A DNA stretch of 64,000 bases. It comes from Bacteroidota bacterium. Lineage in GTDB: Bacteria; Bacteroidota; Bacteroidia; Chitinophagales; LD1. The notes beneath the pieces are model-generated. The model searched no databases. It was given only the letters and a program-made list of their open reading frames with translations, and was not told the origin of the DNA. Positions 1 to 9,469 of the stretch are shown here, in pieces (position 1 is the stretch's first letter; each line of letters starts with the position of its first letter). The DNA lies in NCBI GenBank assembly GCA_018267385.1, contig JAFDYN010000008.1, forward strand, positions 126,622 through 190,621. The letters run 5' to 3'. The position numbers and the translations under genes were made by a program.

Positions 1-1117
1 AGCGGAGCGCGTTATAATGCCATATCAATCGCATGACCCACGAGATGATGGCTGATAGCAGTAATAATCCCAGTGGCATCACTACCATCACATAGGATGG
101 CAGCTTGGTCTGAGCCACTGTGAAGAAACAGTAGACCAGCACAAACGTAAAAGAAAGAGAAGCAGCCAGTCTTAGCCTACGAGCAAACAATAAAGCAACC
201 ACTATACTCAAACCGATCAGATACTGCAAACCTCTATAATAGTCAGGCAATATATTCAGGTAAAACCAGGTCTCGTGCTCATGCCCCTCTACTACCTGAA
301 AGAAGTGCTTACTATTATATGCGTATTCGGAATGGGCCTCTACCGGGTACTGCCAGAGAATATATAGCTGCCACGGCAGGAAAACAACAAAACAAACGAC
401 CAAGGCTTTCACGAGATTCTTCACGGTGCCTGCTGTAAATAAATCCTTTGCCAACAGCAGATGGTAAACGATAAACCCCGAAAAGACAAGCATACCCGTC
501 AGCCACTTGCAGAGCACCGCGCAGCCGGCAAAGAAACCCATCATCAGCAGGTAGCCCGTGCGCTGCCGCTGCTCATAGCAGATCCATGCCCATATAGACA
601 GCGTGACATAAAAGAGGAAAGCAATATCATTGTGCTCCATCCCCATCATGCCGCTATTCATCTCCAGCAGCGGCTCATAGCATGACAATATGAAGGCGGC
701 AATAAAACCGGCTATAGGATTGAAAACCATACGGCCTATCTGGTATATCGCCGGGATCAGGATAGAGGTCATGATCAGGCTCGGCAGCCGCACAGCAAAC
801 TCAGTAGCTCCAAACAAGCGGATAGACAGTGCCATCTGCCACAGGAAGAGCGGCTGCTTGTGCAGCCAGATATGTTTATCTGTCCACTCTTCCTTTACAT
901 TGCTGAGTATGTGATGCTCTACCAGCGTAGGCCGTAGCCAGTGCTGCGTGAGGTTTTTGGCTACCAGCGCGTGAAAGCGCTCATCCCAGTCATGAAGGAA
1001 AGGATCCAGTGTAGCAAAATAATAGCGCAATATGACTCCGCCCGTCAGCAGCGTGAGGAGCGCCCATCTTTGCCTATCTGAGAGAAACAAGAGCACTGCC
1101 CCTACGTGAAGGACCAT
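1..1117 (-). CDS. ArnT/PMT-like membrane glycosyltransferase, C-terminus cut by window edge
   Basis: The reading frame is open from an ATG at 1117 to the window edge (372 codons seen). The first loop carries DWDERFHALVAKN (residues 43-55), the acidic pair typical of family 39/83 glycosyltransferases that use polyprenyl-phosphate sugars. Many hydrophobic segments follow, and the late TKLPSYVMVVMPLG stretch is a family hallmark. It probably moves a sugar or aminosugar onto lipid or protein at the periplasmic face of the inner membrane. The start overlaps the hydrolase gene upstream by 16 bp, and AGGAGA lies 18-23 bases ahead inside that gene, so translation may be coupled. The exact substrate cannot be read from sequence. 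Confidence 0.85.
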   Translation of the reverse strand, partial: MVLHVGAVLLFLSDRQRWALLTLLTGGVILRYYFATLDPFLHDWDERFHALVAKNLTQHWLRPTLVEHHILSNVKEEWTDKHIWLHKQPLFLWQMALSIRLFGATEFAVRLPSLIMTSILIPAIYQIGRMVFNPIAGFIAAFILSCYEPLLEMNSGMMGMEHNDIAFLFYVTLSIWAWICYEQRQRTGYLLMMGFFAGCAVLCKWLTGMLVFSGFIVYHLLLAKDLFTAGTVKNLVKALVVCFVVFLPWQLYILWQYPVEAHSEYAYNSKHFFQVVEGHEHETWFYLNILPDYYRGLQYLIGLSIVVALLFARRLRLAASLSFTFVLVYCFFTVAQTKLPSYVMVVMPLGLLLLSAIISWVMRLIWHYNALR

Positions 1118-1806
1118 AGCCAGCTGAAAGAGATTTTCTCCTGACACGACCGCAACGCTTTTAGGATAGCTTCATTGACATCGCCGGGCTGCGTACAGCC
1201 CATCACATGAGAGCCACCGGTGATGGCAATAGCATTTTTCACATTAGCGAAGGGGAATAGCCTGTCTTTGGTACCATGTATATGAATGATATCTGCTCTG
1301 TGATCGGCACTGCCATCCCAGTTTACCACCTCATTGATAGCCCACTCTACAAAGTCCGGATCAGCATCTTCGTGCATGTCCATGAGTAGTTTTGCCACTC
1401 GTGTGTCACGCCTGGTGATCAGTAGTCTGATATTTGATTTACTGAATTCGATGAAACGTTTACCCGATAGAAGTTTGTGCAGCCTGAGGTACTTCATGAC
1501 ACGCATCCAGAGTGGCAGCTCTGCCCGATGCTTCACAGACGATATCAGTATGACCTTCTCGGGCTGCAGGATGCGTGATATCTCCATAGATAAGATCCCT
1601 CCGAGAGAGGTACCTATCAGGATAAACGGCTCCGAGGTATCTATTTTCTCTGTTAGTCGCTTTGCATACGCCCTGAGCGTTTCTCCCTTTAGGGGTTTCT
1701 GATGCTCCAGCACCTCATATCGCTCCAGTATCCGCACCTGCGGCTCATACATCCGGGCATCGGCACCCAGGCCTGGTATGAGGTATACTTTGGTATCTGT
1801 AGCCAT
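1102..1806 (-). CDS. alpha/beta hydrolase
   Basis: This 234-residue protein has the alpha/beta-hydrolase order. An oxyanion strand YLIPGLGADARMY lies at the N-terminus. The nucleophile elbow is GTSLGG (Ser near residue 67), a candidate acid lies in HGTKDRLFP, and the late His lies in GGSHVM. No signal peptide is visible, so it should be cytoplasmic. It starts one base into the stop of the upstream hydrolase gene (TAATG overlap) and overlaps the glycosyltransferase gene downstream, so the three form one operon. The substrate is unknown; an esterase or lipase-like role is the family expectation. Confidence 0.85.
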   Translation of the reverse strand: MATDTKVYLIPGLGADARMYEPQVRILERYEVLEHQKPLKGETLRAYAKRLTEKIDTSEPFILIGTSLGGILSMEISRILQPEKVILISSVKHRAELPLWMRVMKYLRLHKLLSGKRFIEFSKSNIRLLITRRDTRVAKLLMDMHEDADPDFVEWAINEVVNWDGSADHRADIIHIHGTKDRLFPFANVKNAIAITGGSHVMGCTQPGDVNEAILKALRSCQEKISFSWLWSFT

Positions 1807-2609
1807 TAGTTCAGTGCTTTATTCCACATATCATCGTATTCCTTGTACCGGGGCAGATTGCCATGGCCGGCACCCGGCACTTCTACATAGGTGAATTGAT
1901 GCAACCCTAAATCCAGAAACTGCCTTGGCGACTTTACAGGTATCACTCGATCTGCTGTGCCATGTATCACGTAGGTAGGATGCTGTATATCTTTCAGGTA
2001 CTGGTAGGTGCTGAGCGGATAGCGGGTGAGCAATCCAATAGGCATAAATCCATAGCGTCTCTTAGCCAAGTCTGTGATCGAGTAGTACGGGCACTCCAGC
2101 ACGAGGGATTTGAACCAGGCCCTGTCGCGCGCAGTATGCGCTGCCACACCGGTACCCAAAGACATACCATAGATCACTATCCTGCTGGTAGGAAAATGTG
2201 CGCGGGCCGAATCATATAGCGCCAGACCTGTATTGAAGATATTTTGCTCAGAGATGGTGCCGGTACTTTTGCCATAGCCGGAGTAATCTACCATCATACA
2301 GTCATAGCCCCGGCTGGTAAAATAGCCAGCCTTGTGTCCGGCCCGGTCCAGCGCTTCGCCATTACCGTGAAAGAATATCACCACTCCCCTGGCTGGAGTA
2401 TCAGCATAAAAGTGGAGCGCATCGAGATCACTACCATCAGTCAGGTGTATACGAAACTCATCAAACCTGCCGTCAAAATCATATTTATGATCCTGAGATA
2501 TCAGATAGGGATGAAAGAGCAGCTTCTCCTGATAGAGATACATCACCAAACATAGCAGCAGATAGACGGAAGCCAATGCTATAGCGGTACGGCGCAGCCA
2601 CTTTTTCAT
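1806..2609 (-). CDS. membrane-anchored alpha/beta hydrolase (ABHD/BEM46-like)
   Basis: The 267-residue protein begins with a basic stretch and one hydrophobic helix (residues about 8-27) that probably anchors it in the inner membrane. The hydrolase fold follows: HGNGEA oxyanion motif, DYSGYGKS, the nucleophile in GMSLGTG, the acid in HGTADRVIP, and the His in GAGHGNLP. This arrangement matches the BEM46/ABHD13 group of serine hydrolases, whose natural substrates in bacteria are mostly unknown. It is the first gene of a three-gene overlapping minus-strand operon. A TAGTTTTG motif (2633-2626) upstream resembles the Bacteroidota -7 box, but no well-spaced -33 box goes with it. Confidence 0.85.
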   Translation of the reverse strand: MKKWLRRTAIALASVYLLLCLVMYLYQEKLLFHPYLISQDHKYDFDGRFDEFRIHLTDGSDLDALHFYADTPARGVVIFFHGNGEALDRAGHKAGYFTSRGYDCMMVDYSGYGKSTGTISEQNIFNTGLALYDSARAHFPTSRIVIYGMSLGTGVAAHTARDRAWFKSLVLECPYYSITDLAKRRYGFMPIGLLTRYPLSTYQYLKDIQHPTYVIHGTADRVIPVKSPRQFLDLGLHQFTYVEVPGAGHGNLPRYKEYDDMWNKALN

Positions 2610-2698
2610 ATTTAGGTGTTTATTACAAAACTAAGCATTGCAGTTACTTTTACTGTCAAAAATTGTATTTTAGACTTTATTATAGATCATAGCTGTAC

Positions 2699-5314
2699 AT
2701 GTCCTCTACTACCCCGGAAATCCTCAAAGCTCTCTTAGGAAAGTCTGCAGACCTGGGTAAACTATCTCCCGATGCCAAAAAACTACTGGACACGATCCAG
2801 TCTGGTTTGCAAAGCGCCGTTTTTACGCATTTTTTCAGCGAATATGAAAAGCTGAATAAGATCGGTCTGACCCCGGCAGACCTCAAGCAGTACTTTGATG
2901 AATGGTATACAGATGCCGTATCTATTATCAATGATGCAGGCATACAGCTTTTCATCAATGAGCAGCATACTAAGATATTCGGCTACTCAGCCTCAGAGCT
3001 GGTAGGACATGATACGTATGGCACGCTTTTCCCGGAGGAGTTTAAACCAACTATCAAGGCTAAATCCGACCTGCGCCGCAAGGGTATATCTGATGTCTAC
3101 GAGACACGTATGTACCGCAAAAACAAGGAGCTGATAGATGTTCGCATCACGGGCAAACCCCTCTTCAACAGTGCAGGAATATACATAGGCGCCATAGCGA
3201 TCATAGAGGACATCACCAAAGAACGCGAACTGGAGGACCGCCTGCGCCGCACCAATGAGGAACTCGAAGCCAAAGTGCAAAAGCGCACCCGTGAGCTGAC
3301 CATCTCAAACTACCAGATGGTAAACGAGATCAAAGAGCGCAAGCTGGCAGAGATAGCAGTCAAAAATAGTGAAAAGCGCTTTCGTGATCTTTTCTATAGT
3401 TCTCCGGAGGGTGTTTTTGTAGAGGACTTTGAGGGCAATATATATGATCTCAATGATGCCGCTGCCAAGCTGCATGGCTACCAGCGCGAAGAGATGATCG
3501 GGCAGAATGTACGCAAGTTCTCGCCGGAGGAGGACCAAAGTGCATACCAGATGCGCCAGGAGCAGCTCACGCTAGGTACGATAGGGTCCTTTGAGGCACG
3601 CATCAGGCACCGCGATGGCCACCTGATACCGGTAGCTGTCCGCACTGCAGTGATAGAGTACAATGATAAACCTGCGCTACTCCTGCACGCGCGGGATATC
3701 ACAGACCGGATCCGGTACCAGGAGACGCTGAAAGAGATGAACGTACAGCTGGAGCAGAAAGTAAAACAGCGCACCGAAGAGCTCGAGAACCTCAACACCA
3801 CGCTCCAAAAAGAAGTATCCTACCGTAAAGAGGCCGAGAAAGCGATAGAACAGCAAAAAGACTTTCTGCGCCTGCTCATAGACATGAACCCCAACCTCAT
3901 CTTTGTGCGGGATAGCGAGGGCAAGTACGTGCTGGTCAATGAAGCCTTTGCATACTTCAATCATACGACGCCGAAAGATATGGTAGGACGCCACATTGAG
4001 GACTTTCATCATGACAAAGCACAGGCAAAGATCTTTGAAGAAGAAGACCGCCGCATCGCGCTGTATGGAGAAACTATACAGCAGTCTGACCAAAAGATGC
4101 ATCACCGGGGCATGGATAAGGATATACACGTGCAGCTGGTGAAGCGGCCTATACCCTCACTGGATAGCACCGGGCAGAATATATTGGGTATCATCACAGA
4201 CATCACGGAGATCAGAACCGCCGAGGAGAAACTCAAGCAGTCTGAGCAGCTCTACCGCCAGATAGCGCGCAACGTCCCTAATTCTGCGATCTTCATTTAT
4301 GACAAGGACCTGCGCTACGTGCTGGCAGAGGGTAGCCTGATAGGCACGATCAGTCTGCCCAAGGAGCAGGTAGAAGGACGCACCATATACGAGGTGACTG
4401 ACAAAGAACTGATCCCAGCTCGTGAAAGCAGGTACAAGAATATCCTGCTCGGCAATAGCCAGGTGGAGCAGTTTGAAGAAGGTGATAAGACCCTCCTGAC
4501 CAATGCCCTCCCTATCAAAGATGATCAGGGAAATATCATCTACGGTATGGTGATCATCCTGGATATCACCGACCTGACCAAAGCCCAGAAAGAACTGGAG
4601 GAAAAAGCATCGACACTCAAGCGTTCAAATGAGGAGCTGGAGCGCTTTGCCTATGTGGCCTCACATGACCTGCAGGGTCCGCTGCGGACCATCACCAGCT
4701 ACCTGCAGCTGCTCGAGCAGCGCTACTTCAATGATCTGGGCGCAGACGCCAAGGACTTTATCTCCTTCTCGGTGAGCGGGGCCAAGCGCATGCAGCAGCT
4801 CATCACAGACCTACTGAACTACTCCCGACTCAACTCCGTACCTCGCCCATACCAGAATGTGAACCTGAATGAGTTGCTATTTGTAGTCAACAAGAATCTG
4901 GAGAGCACCATAGAGGCCAAGAGCGCCACCATAGAATACCAAAATCTCCCTACGATCTTTGCGGAGCAGTATCAGCTCACGCAGATGATGCAGAACCTGG
5001 TAGACAATGCAATGAAGTTCATACCTGCTGACCGCAAGCCTCTCATAAAGATCACCTGTGATGAGGATCCGGATTACTGGAGGATCAGTGTATCAGATAA
5101 TGGTATCGGCATCAAGGATGAATTTAAGGACAAGGTCTTCCAGATCTTCCAGCGTCTGCACACAGATAGTGAATATCCCGGCACAGGTATAGGCCTAGCT
5201 ATCTGCAAAAAGGTAGCCGACCTGCACGATGGCCGCATCTGGTTTGACTCTCAGTATGGCCAGGGTACCACTTTCCACGTGACTATCTCCAAGTCACTGA
5301 AAAATAAAATGTAA
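2699..5314 (+). CDS. multi-PAS hybrid-free sensor histidine kinase
   Basis: An 871-residue kinase without membrane segments. Four PAS-type sensor domains can be placed at about 73-180, 228-345, 390-505 and 515-630. They are joined by charged coiled coils such as ELEDRLRRTNEELEAKVQKR. The dimerisation domain holds the phospho-acceptor His656 in ASHDLQGPLRT; most relatives have Glu where this one has Gly after Gln. ATP-binding boxes follow: NLVDNAMKF, DNGIGI and GTGIGL. No receiver domain is attached and no response regulator gene adjoins, so its partner is elsewhere. It likely senses a cytoplasmic redox, gas or ligand signal. It converges on the MscS gene with an 11-bp gap. Confidence 0.9.
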   Translation: MSSTTPEILKALLGKSADLGKLSPDAKKLLDTIQSGLQSAVFTHFFSEYEKLNKIGLTPADLKQYFDEWYTDAVSIINDAGIQLFINEQHTKIFGYSASELVGHDTYGTLFPEEFKPTIKAKSDLRRKGISDVYETRMYRKNKELIDVRITGKPLFNSAGIYIGAIAIIEDITKERELEDRLRRTNEELEAKVQKRTRELTISNYQMVNEIKERKLAEIAVKNSEKRFRDLFYSSPEGVFVEDFEGNIYDLNDAAAKLHGYQREEMIGQNVRKFSPEEDQSAYQMRQEQLTLGTIGSFEARIRHRDGHLIPVAVRTAVIEYNDKPALLLHARDITDRIRYQETLKEMNVQLEQKVKQRTEELENLNTTLQKEVSYRKEAEKAIEQQKDFLRLLIDMNPNLIFVRDSEGKYVLVNEAFAYFNHTTPKDMVGRHIEDFHHDKAQAKIFEEEDRRIALYGETIQQSDQKMHHRGMDKDIHVQLVKRPIPSLDSTGQNILGIITDITEIRTAEEKLKQSEQLYRQIARNVPNSAIFIYDKDLRYVLAEGSLIGTISLPKEQVEGRTIYEVTDKELIPARESRYKNILLGNSQVEQFEEGDKTLLTNALPIKDDQGNIIYGMVIILDITDLTKAQKELEEKASTLKRSNEELERFAYVASHDLQGPLRTITSYLQLLEQRYFNDLGADAKDFISFSVSGAKRMQQLITDLLNYSRLNSVPRPYQNVNLNELLFVVNKNLESTIEAKSATIEYQNLPTIFAEQYQLTQMMQNLVDNAMKFIPADRKPLIKITCDEDPDYWRISVSDNGIGIKDEFKDKVFQIFQRLHTDSEYPGTGIGLAICKKVADLHDGRIWFDSQYGQGTTFHVTISKSLKNKM

Positions 5315-5325
5315 TACCAGGATGG

Positions 5326-6156
5326 TTACTCTGCAGCCCGATGAATGACCCTTTGAGGAAAGGGGATCGTTATATTATTGGCCCTGAAAGCATCTAACAA
5401 CTTCAAACGCAGCTCACTTTTTACGTTTTCTATACGAAACAGGTTGAAGCTGAAAAAGATGAGAGAGAAATTGAGAGATGAATCATCAAACTCCTCCAGC
5501 CTCACAAAAGGAAGGTATTTTTCTTCGGCCAGTATATCAGTATGCTGTCTGGCACAGTCCAGCATTACCTTTGTGACCAGCGCAGCATCCGAGCTATAGT
5601 CTACTCCCACCAGTATAGAAAAACGCGTAGGATGAAGATTATTGGTCCAGTTTACGATCTTCTCCTCCACAAATTTATGATTGGGAAAGATGATGACATT
5701 GTCATCTCGCGTAGTGACGCGGGAGGTCCGGAGTGAAACCTCGTTTACCATCACGATCATACCGTCGGCCTCTACTATATCCCCCACCTGTACGGTACCC
5801 TCCAGCAATAGTACAATGCCCGATACAAAGTCTTTAAATATATTCTGCAAGCCCAGACCCACGCCTACCAGCAGCGCTGCTGAGCTAGCCACCAGGAAGG
5901 TAATATCTATGCCCATGGTCTGCAGGATAAACGATAGCGCTATGGCCCAGACAAAATACCGGATCAGCTGTATGACTGATGCCTGCCTGCCATCTATGCT
6001 ATCATCTTTCCGTCGGATAGACCGGCGCACCACATAGGAGATGCCCCGGAGCAAAGCATAGGTAAAAATGAAAATCATCAATGCTTTCAGCAGGCTGCCA
6101 AAGGTGACCGAAACAGCTCCCCATGATAAGATATCGCGATGCAAAAGCTCCTTCAT
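5326..6156 (-). CDS. MscS-family mechanosensitive ion channel
   Basis: A small-conductance mechanosensitive channel of 276 residues, about the size of E. coli MscS. Three hydrophobic segments come first. The pore-lining helix then has the Gly/Ala-rich pattern SSAALLVGVGLGLQNIFKDF. The beta domain carries VQVGDIVEADGMIVMVNEVSLRTSRVTTRDD and the FPNHKF motif. The frame stays open upstream to 6501, but that extension reads through the tRNA-Val gene. The ATG at 6156 gives a normal MscS N-terminus and was chosen. It protects cells against hypo-osmotic shock by opening under membrane tension. Confidence 0.88.
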   Translation of the reverse strand: MKELLHRDILSWGAVSVTFGSLLKALMIFIFTYALLRGISYVVRRSIRRKDDSIDGRQASVIQLIRYFVWAIALSFILQTMGIDITFLVASSAALLVGVGLGLQNIFKDFVSGIVLLLEGTVQVGDIVEADGMIVMVNEVSLRTSRVTTRDDNVIIFPNHKFVEEKIVNWTNNLHPTRFSILVGVDYSSDAALVTKVMLDCARQHTDILAEEKYLPFVRLEEFDDSSLNFSLIFFSFNLFRIENVKSELRLKLLDAFRANNITIPFPQRVIHRAAE

Positions 6157-6300
6157 ACCAGATATTTTGACTGACAATAAGGGTAAAGTTAAAACAGCGC
6201 AGGGGAAATCCGGATAAAAGTCGATCAACCCTGCTAAATGAGCCATACATAATAACGATCTATGGAAGAAGAATATATGATGTAGACCCAATGAGCCATA

Positions 6301-6330
6301 AAATAAAAATGCCCCACTATTGTGAGGCAT
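6301..6330 (-). terminator. intrinsic terminator of tRNA-Val
   Basis: Reading the minus strand, ATGCCTCAC pairs with GTGGGGCAT across a four-base loop, with a short T-rich tail. It lies six bases past the mature tRNA end, separating the tRNA transcript from the MscS gene. Confidence 0.75.
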
Positions 6331-6335
6331 TTGTG

Positions 6336-6410
6336 TGGGAGCTACAGGGTTCGAACCTGTGACCCTCTGCTTGTAAGGCAGATGCTCTGAACCAGCTGAG
6401 CTAAGCTCCC
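6336..6410 (-). tRNA. tRNA-Val (anticodon TAC)
   Basis: A 75-nt cloverleaf on the minus strand. The acceptor arms GGGAGCT and AGCTCCC pair, the D arm contains AGCTCAGCTGGT, the anticodon loop is CTTACAA (anticodon TAC, reads GTA) and the T arm carries GGTTCGAACC. The discriminator base is A. CCA is not encoded and must be added by the CCA-adding enzyme. Confidence 0.97.
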
Positions 6411-6427
6411 GTTTGCTAAAGGGAATG

Positions 6428-6457
6428 CAAATATAAAGGAGTTTACCAAAAATGCAA
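6428..6457 (-). promoter_or_regulatory. promoter of tRNA-Val (Bacteroidota sigma type)
   Basis: On the minus strand TTG (6457-6455) is followed after 19 bases by TATATTTG (6435-6428), a perfect TAnnTTTG -7 box. Transcription would start about ten bases before the tRNA 5' end. Confidence 0.7.
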
Positions 6458-6596
6458 GGCCCCCTCCATTTTTTCAATAGTTTTTTTCGGCACCGGCCCA
6501 ACCGCTCACTTGCCCGCCCCCTGTACCCATCGCCTCAGTGGGTATCTCAGCCGCTTCGGCACATATTTTTTCCTGTCTCATCAAAAGTTTTTATTT

Positions 6597-6616
6597 TTGA
6601 CTGACCATTTAGTCAA
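6597..6616. promoter_or_regulatory. candidate TetR operator
   Basis: A perfect inverted repeat, TTGACT-N8-AGTCAA, lies ten bases upstream of the TetR gene. Its size and place fit an autoregulatory operator that would also control the downstream exporter genes. The binding itself is inferred. Confidence 0.6.
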
Positions 6617-6625
6617 TAATAAAAT

Positions 6626-7264
6626 ATGCCGCGCCGCCCCGAGCAGTTTGAAGAGCTGAGAGACAGAAGCAGGAAGAAGATCATTTCTGCCTCACTGGAG
6701 CTCTTTGCCAATAAAGGATACGGCTCCACGTCTATAGAAAGCATAGCGAGAAAAGCAGGTGTCTCAAAGGGGTTGATCTATAATTATTATAAAGACAAGA
6801 AAAGCATCCTGCTGGCCATCTATGACGAGGCCATGCAGTACGGTGAGCGCATGATGGCCCAGCACCGTGACGATCCGGACCCATACCACCGCCGCAGGGT
6901 AATGCTGGAGCACGTCTTTGATATGACGAGCAGGCAGGAGAAGTATATCAAGCTGCTTTTGGTCCTCTCTATGCAGCACGGGGTACTAAAAGACTCAAGG
7001 GACTTTGCCCGCAAAATGTTCAAGCGGAATGAAGCCTTTATAGAGGAGCTATCAGGTGACCTGAAGAGCAATGACCCCATAGAAGGGCTCATACTGGATG
7101 CCCTCATAGACGGCATCATGGTAAACTATATGCGCTATGGCGAGGTGTACCCCCTGGAAGCGATCAAAGAGCGCGTCATAGCAGCCTACTGTACCCCACC
7201 TGCCACTAAGGAAAGACGTGCAGCACGATCAGTCAGAAAACCACAAACTATAAAAACACGATAA
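6626..7264 (+). CDS. TetR-family transcriptional regulator of the exporter operon
   Basis: A 212-residue one-component regulator. The N-terminal helix-turn-helix reads KKIISASLELFANKGYGSTS ... IARKAGVSKGLIYNYYKDK, the classic TetR DNA-binding domain at about residues 15-62. The C-terminal part is helical and should bind an inducer. It is the first gene before tolC, hlyD, two ATPases and two permeases, only 11 bp from the tolC-like gene. This layout resembles the CecR-YbhGFSR system of enterics. It probably represses the operon through the inverted repeat just upstream. Confidence 0.92.
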   Translation: MPRRPEQFEELRDRSRKKIISASLELFANKGYGSTSIESIARKAGVSKGLIYNYYKDKKSILLAIYDEAMQYGERMMAQHRDDPDPYHRRRVMLEHVFDMTSRQEKYIKLLLVLSMQHGVLKDSRDFARKMFKRNEAFIEELSGDLKSNDPIEGLILDALIDGIMVNYMRYGEVYPLEAIKERVIAAYCTPPATKERRAARSVRKPQTIKTR

Positions 7265-7274
7265 AAAAAGATAG

Positions 7275-8549
7275 ATGAAACAGATCATCACCCTTCTCGT
7301 TTTAGCAGCCAGCATAGCCGTATCAGGCCAGGCACTGACCATAGATCAGTGCTACGCCCTGTCGCGGCAAAACTATCCGCTGGTCAAACAGCATGAGCTG
7401 ATACAAAAGACCAAAGAATATACGGTGCAAAACGCCTGGCGCGGCTACATACCGCAGCTCAATGTATTTGGCCAGGCTACGTATCAGTCTCAGACCACAA
7501 ACTTTGCTGACGTGTTTTCCAAGTTCGGAAACCTCTTCCCTTCCGGTGTCAGCTTCCCTGTGTATAGCAAGGACCAGTACCGTATTACCGGCGAGGTCAA
7601 TCAAACTGTATTTGACGGGCTGGCCAGCAAGTATAAAAAGGAAAACGCCGAGACACAGGCGGAGATACAGGAGCAGAATGTAGAGGTAAACCTATATAGC
7701 CTCAAGGATCGGGTCAACCAGGTCTACTTTGGCGTGCTGCTCATAGACCAGCAGCTGCTGCTGAATGATATACAGCAGCACGATGTGCAAAATGGTATAG
7801 ATAAAGCACAAGCCCTGGTCAACAACGGATCTGCCTATCGCAGCAGTGTGGATGAACTGAAAGCACAGCTACTGCAGGTACAGCAAAACAAAGTAGAGCT
7901 GCAGAGCAACCGCCGCTCCTACCTGCAGGTCCTGAGCCTGCTCATAGGCAAACCTATAGATGACAACACTATGCTGGCACAGCCGCAGCCAGCCAATCTC
8001 AGCAATGATATACGCAGGCCAGAGCTGACACTCTACGACCTGCAGAAGAAAACCTATGATGTGCAGTCACGCCAGCTCAATACAGCACTGATGCCTTCGC
8101 TCAATGCCTTCTTTGACGGGTCGTATGGCCGCCCTACACTAAATACGGTCAGCAATGACTTTGGCGCTTTTTGGGTCACCGGCGTCAAGCTAAACTGGAG
8201 CCTGACTGCGCTCTATACCCGAAAGAATAACAAACTGGTCTACGGCCTCAATCAGAATGACCTGGATATACAGAAGGAGGTCTTCCTTTTCAATACAAAG
8301 ATCACGCTGTCGCAGCAGGATGAGCAGATAGCCAAGTATAATGAACTGGTGTCAAATGACCAGAAGATCGTAGACCTGCGCGTATCTGTAAAGAATGCAT
8401 CAGATGCCCAGCTGCAAAACGGGGTGATCACCGGTCACGACTATCTCACGCAGGTAGATGCAGAGGCACAGGCCCGGCTCAACCTGATACTGCATCAGGT
8501 GCAGCTGCTCCAGGCACAATATAATCATCAAACCACATCAGGCAACTAA
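7275..8549 (+). CDS. TolC-family outer-membrane efflux protein
   Basis: A 424-residue outer-membrane channel component. A cleavable signal peptide is visible (MKQIITLLVLAASIAVSGQA, cut after residue 20). The mature part is mostly long helices rich in Gln/Asn with the two-fold repeated OEP pattern (LTIDQCYALSRQNYPLVKQ near the start, INQ/DAEAQARLNL near the end). It would form the outer-membrane exit duct for the ABC pump encoded downstream. It is transcribed with the TetR gene and the HlyD-like gene. Confidence 0.9.
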   Translation: MKQIITLLVLAASIAVSGQALTIDQCYALSRQNYPLVKQHELIQKTKEYTVQNAWRGYIPQLNVFGQATYQSQTTNFADVFSKFGNLFPSGVSFPVYSKDQYRITGEVNQTVFDGLASKYKKENAETQAEIQEQNVEVNLYSLKDRVNQVYFGVLLIDQQLLLNDIQQHDVQNGIDKAQALVNNGSAYRSSVDELKAQLLQVQQNKVELQSNRRSYLQVLSLLIGKPIDDNTMLAQPQPANLSNDIRRPELTLYDLQKKTYDVQSRQLNTALMPSLNAFFDGSYGRPTLNTVSNDFGAFWVTGVKLNWSLTALYTRKNNKLVYGLNQNDLDIQKEVFLFNTKITLSQQDEQIAKYNELVSNDQKIVDLRVSVKNASDAQLQNGVITGHDYLTQVDAEAQARLNLILHQVQLLQAQYNHQTTSGN

Positions 8550-8576
8550 ACCATCATATAAAACCGTAAACAAGTC

Positions 8577-9467
8577 ATGAATAAAATCACAATACTCGCC
8601 GCTGTAGCCCTGCTACTTTTTAGCTCCTGCTCGCAGAAACAGAAATTTGATGCCTCAGGCACCTTTGAGACGGAGGAGACCATCATCTCTGCCGAGGCCA
8701 CTGGCCGTATCAAGGAGTTTAAGGTGCAGGAAGGAGACACCCTCGCCGCAGGTGCTTATGTAGGGTACATAGATACCACGCAGCTCTACTTCAATAAGCT
8801 CAACCTCGAGGCTCAGGTACAGGCTGGCCTCAGCCGCCGCCCGGACATCTCCGCCCAGATAGCCGCTCTCAAGGTACAACTGGAGACTGCGAAAAGAGAG
8901 CAAAACCGTATAGCCAACCTGGTAAAAGCTGATGCTGCTACTCAGAAACAGCTCGATGATCAGACCTCACAGGTGCAGCAGATCCAGAAGCAAATAGACG
9001 CACAGCTATCTACCCTCGATATCAATACTCAAAGCATCAATAAAGAGACCGTACCGCTCAAGGCCCTGACACAGCAGATCAATGACCAGCTGGCTAAATG
9101 CTACCTGATCAATCCCGTACAAGGTACTGTACTGGCTAAATACGCGCGGGTGAACGAGGAAGCCACTCCCGGCAAACCTTTGTATAAGATCGCAGATGTA
9201 TCGAGTCTATACCTCCGCGCCTATCTGACCAATGACCAGTTTACAAAATTGAAACTAGGGCAAAAAGTGACGGTGCTGGTAGACAATGGCCCGGATAAAT
9301 ATAAGGAGTACCCCGGTACTGTTACCTGGATCAGTGACAAGGCAGAGTTTACACCAAAGACCATACAGACCAAAGACGAACGCGCCAACCTGGTATGGGC
9401 TACCAAGATCACTGTAAAAAATGATGGCTACCTCAAGATAGGTATGTATGCCGATGTAAAATTCTGA
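8577..9467 (+). CDS. HlyD/MFP periplasmic adaptor lipoprotein
   Basis: A 296-residue membrane fusion protein. The N-terminus is a lipoprotein signal with lipobox LFSSC, so the protein is probably anchored to the inner membrane by lipid. The biotinyl-lipoyl-like half motif ATGRIKEFKVQEGDTLAAG is followed by a coiled-coil hairpin (about residues 75-155) and then the second lipoyl half and beta barrel (INPVQGTVLAKYARVNEEATPGKPLYKIADVS). This matches YbhG/HlyD adaptors that link ABC permeases to TolC channels. It lies 27 bp after tolC and 2 bp before the first ATPase. Confidence 0.92.
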   Translation: MNKITILAAVALLLFSSCSQKQKFDASGTFETEETIISAEATGRIKEFKVQEGDTLAAGAYVGYIDTTQLYFNKLNLEAQVQAGLSRRPDISAQIAALKVQLETAKREQNRIANLVKADAATQKQLDDQTSQVQQIQKQIDAQLSTLDINTQSINKETVPLKALTQQINDQLAKCYLINPVQGTVLAKYARVNEEATPGKPLYKIADVSSLYLRAYLTNDQFTKLKLGQKVTVLVDNGPDKYKEYPGTVTWISDKAEFTPKTIQTKDERANLVWATKITVKNDGYLKIGMYADVKF

Positions 9468-9469
9468 TC

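Noticed and set aside
2626-2660. Promoter for the hydrolase operon (TAGTTTTG with upstream TTTG)
   Set aside because: The -7 box is good but the spacer is 23 bases, longer than in the other promoters found here; kept only as a remark.
6157-6501. N-terminal extension of the MscS frame by 115 codons
   Set aside because: The extension reads through the tRNA-Val gene and its terminator; the ATG at 6156 gives a normal MscS protein.
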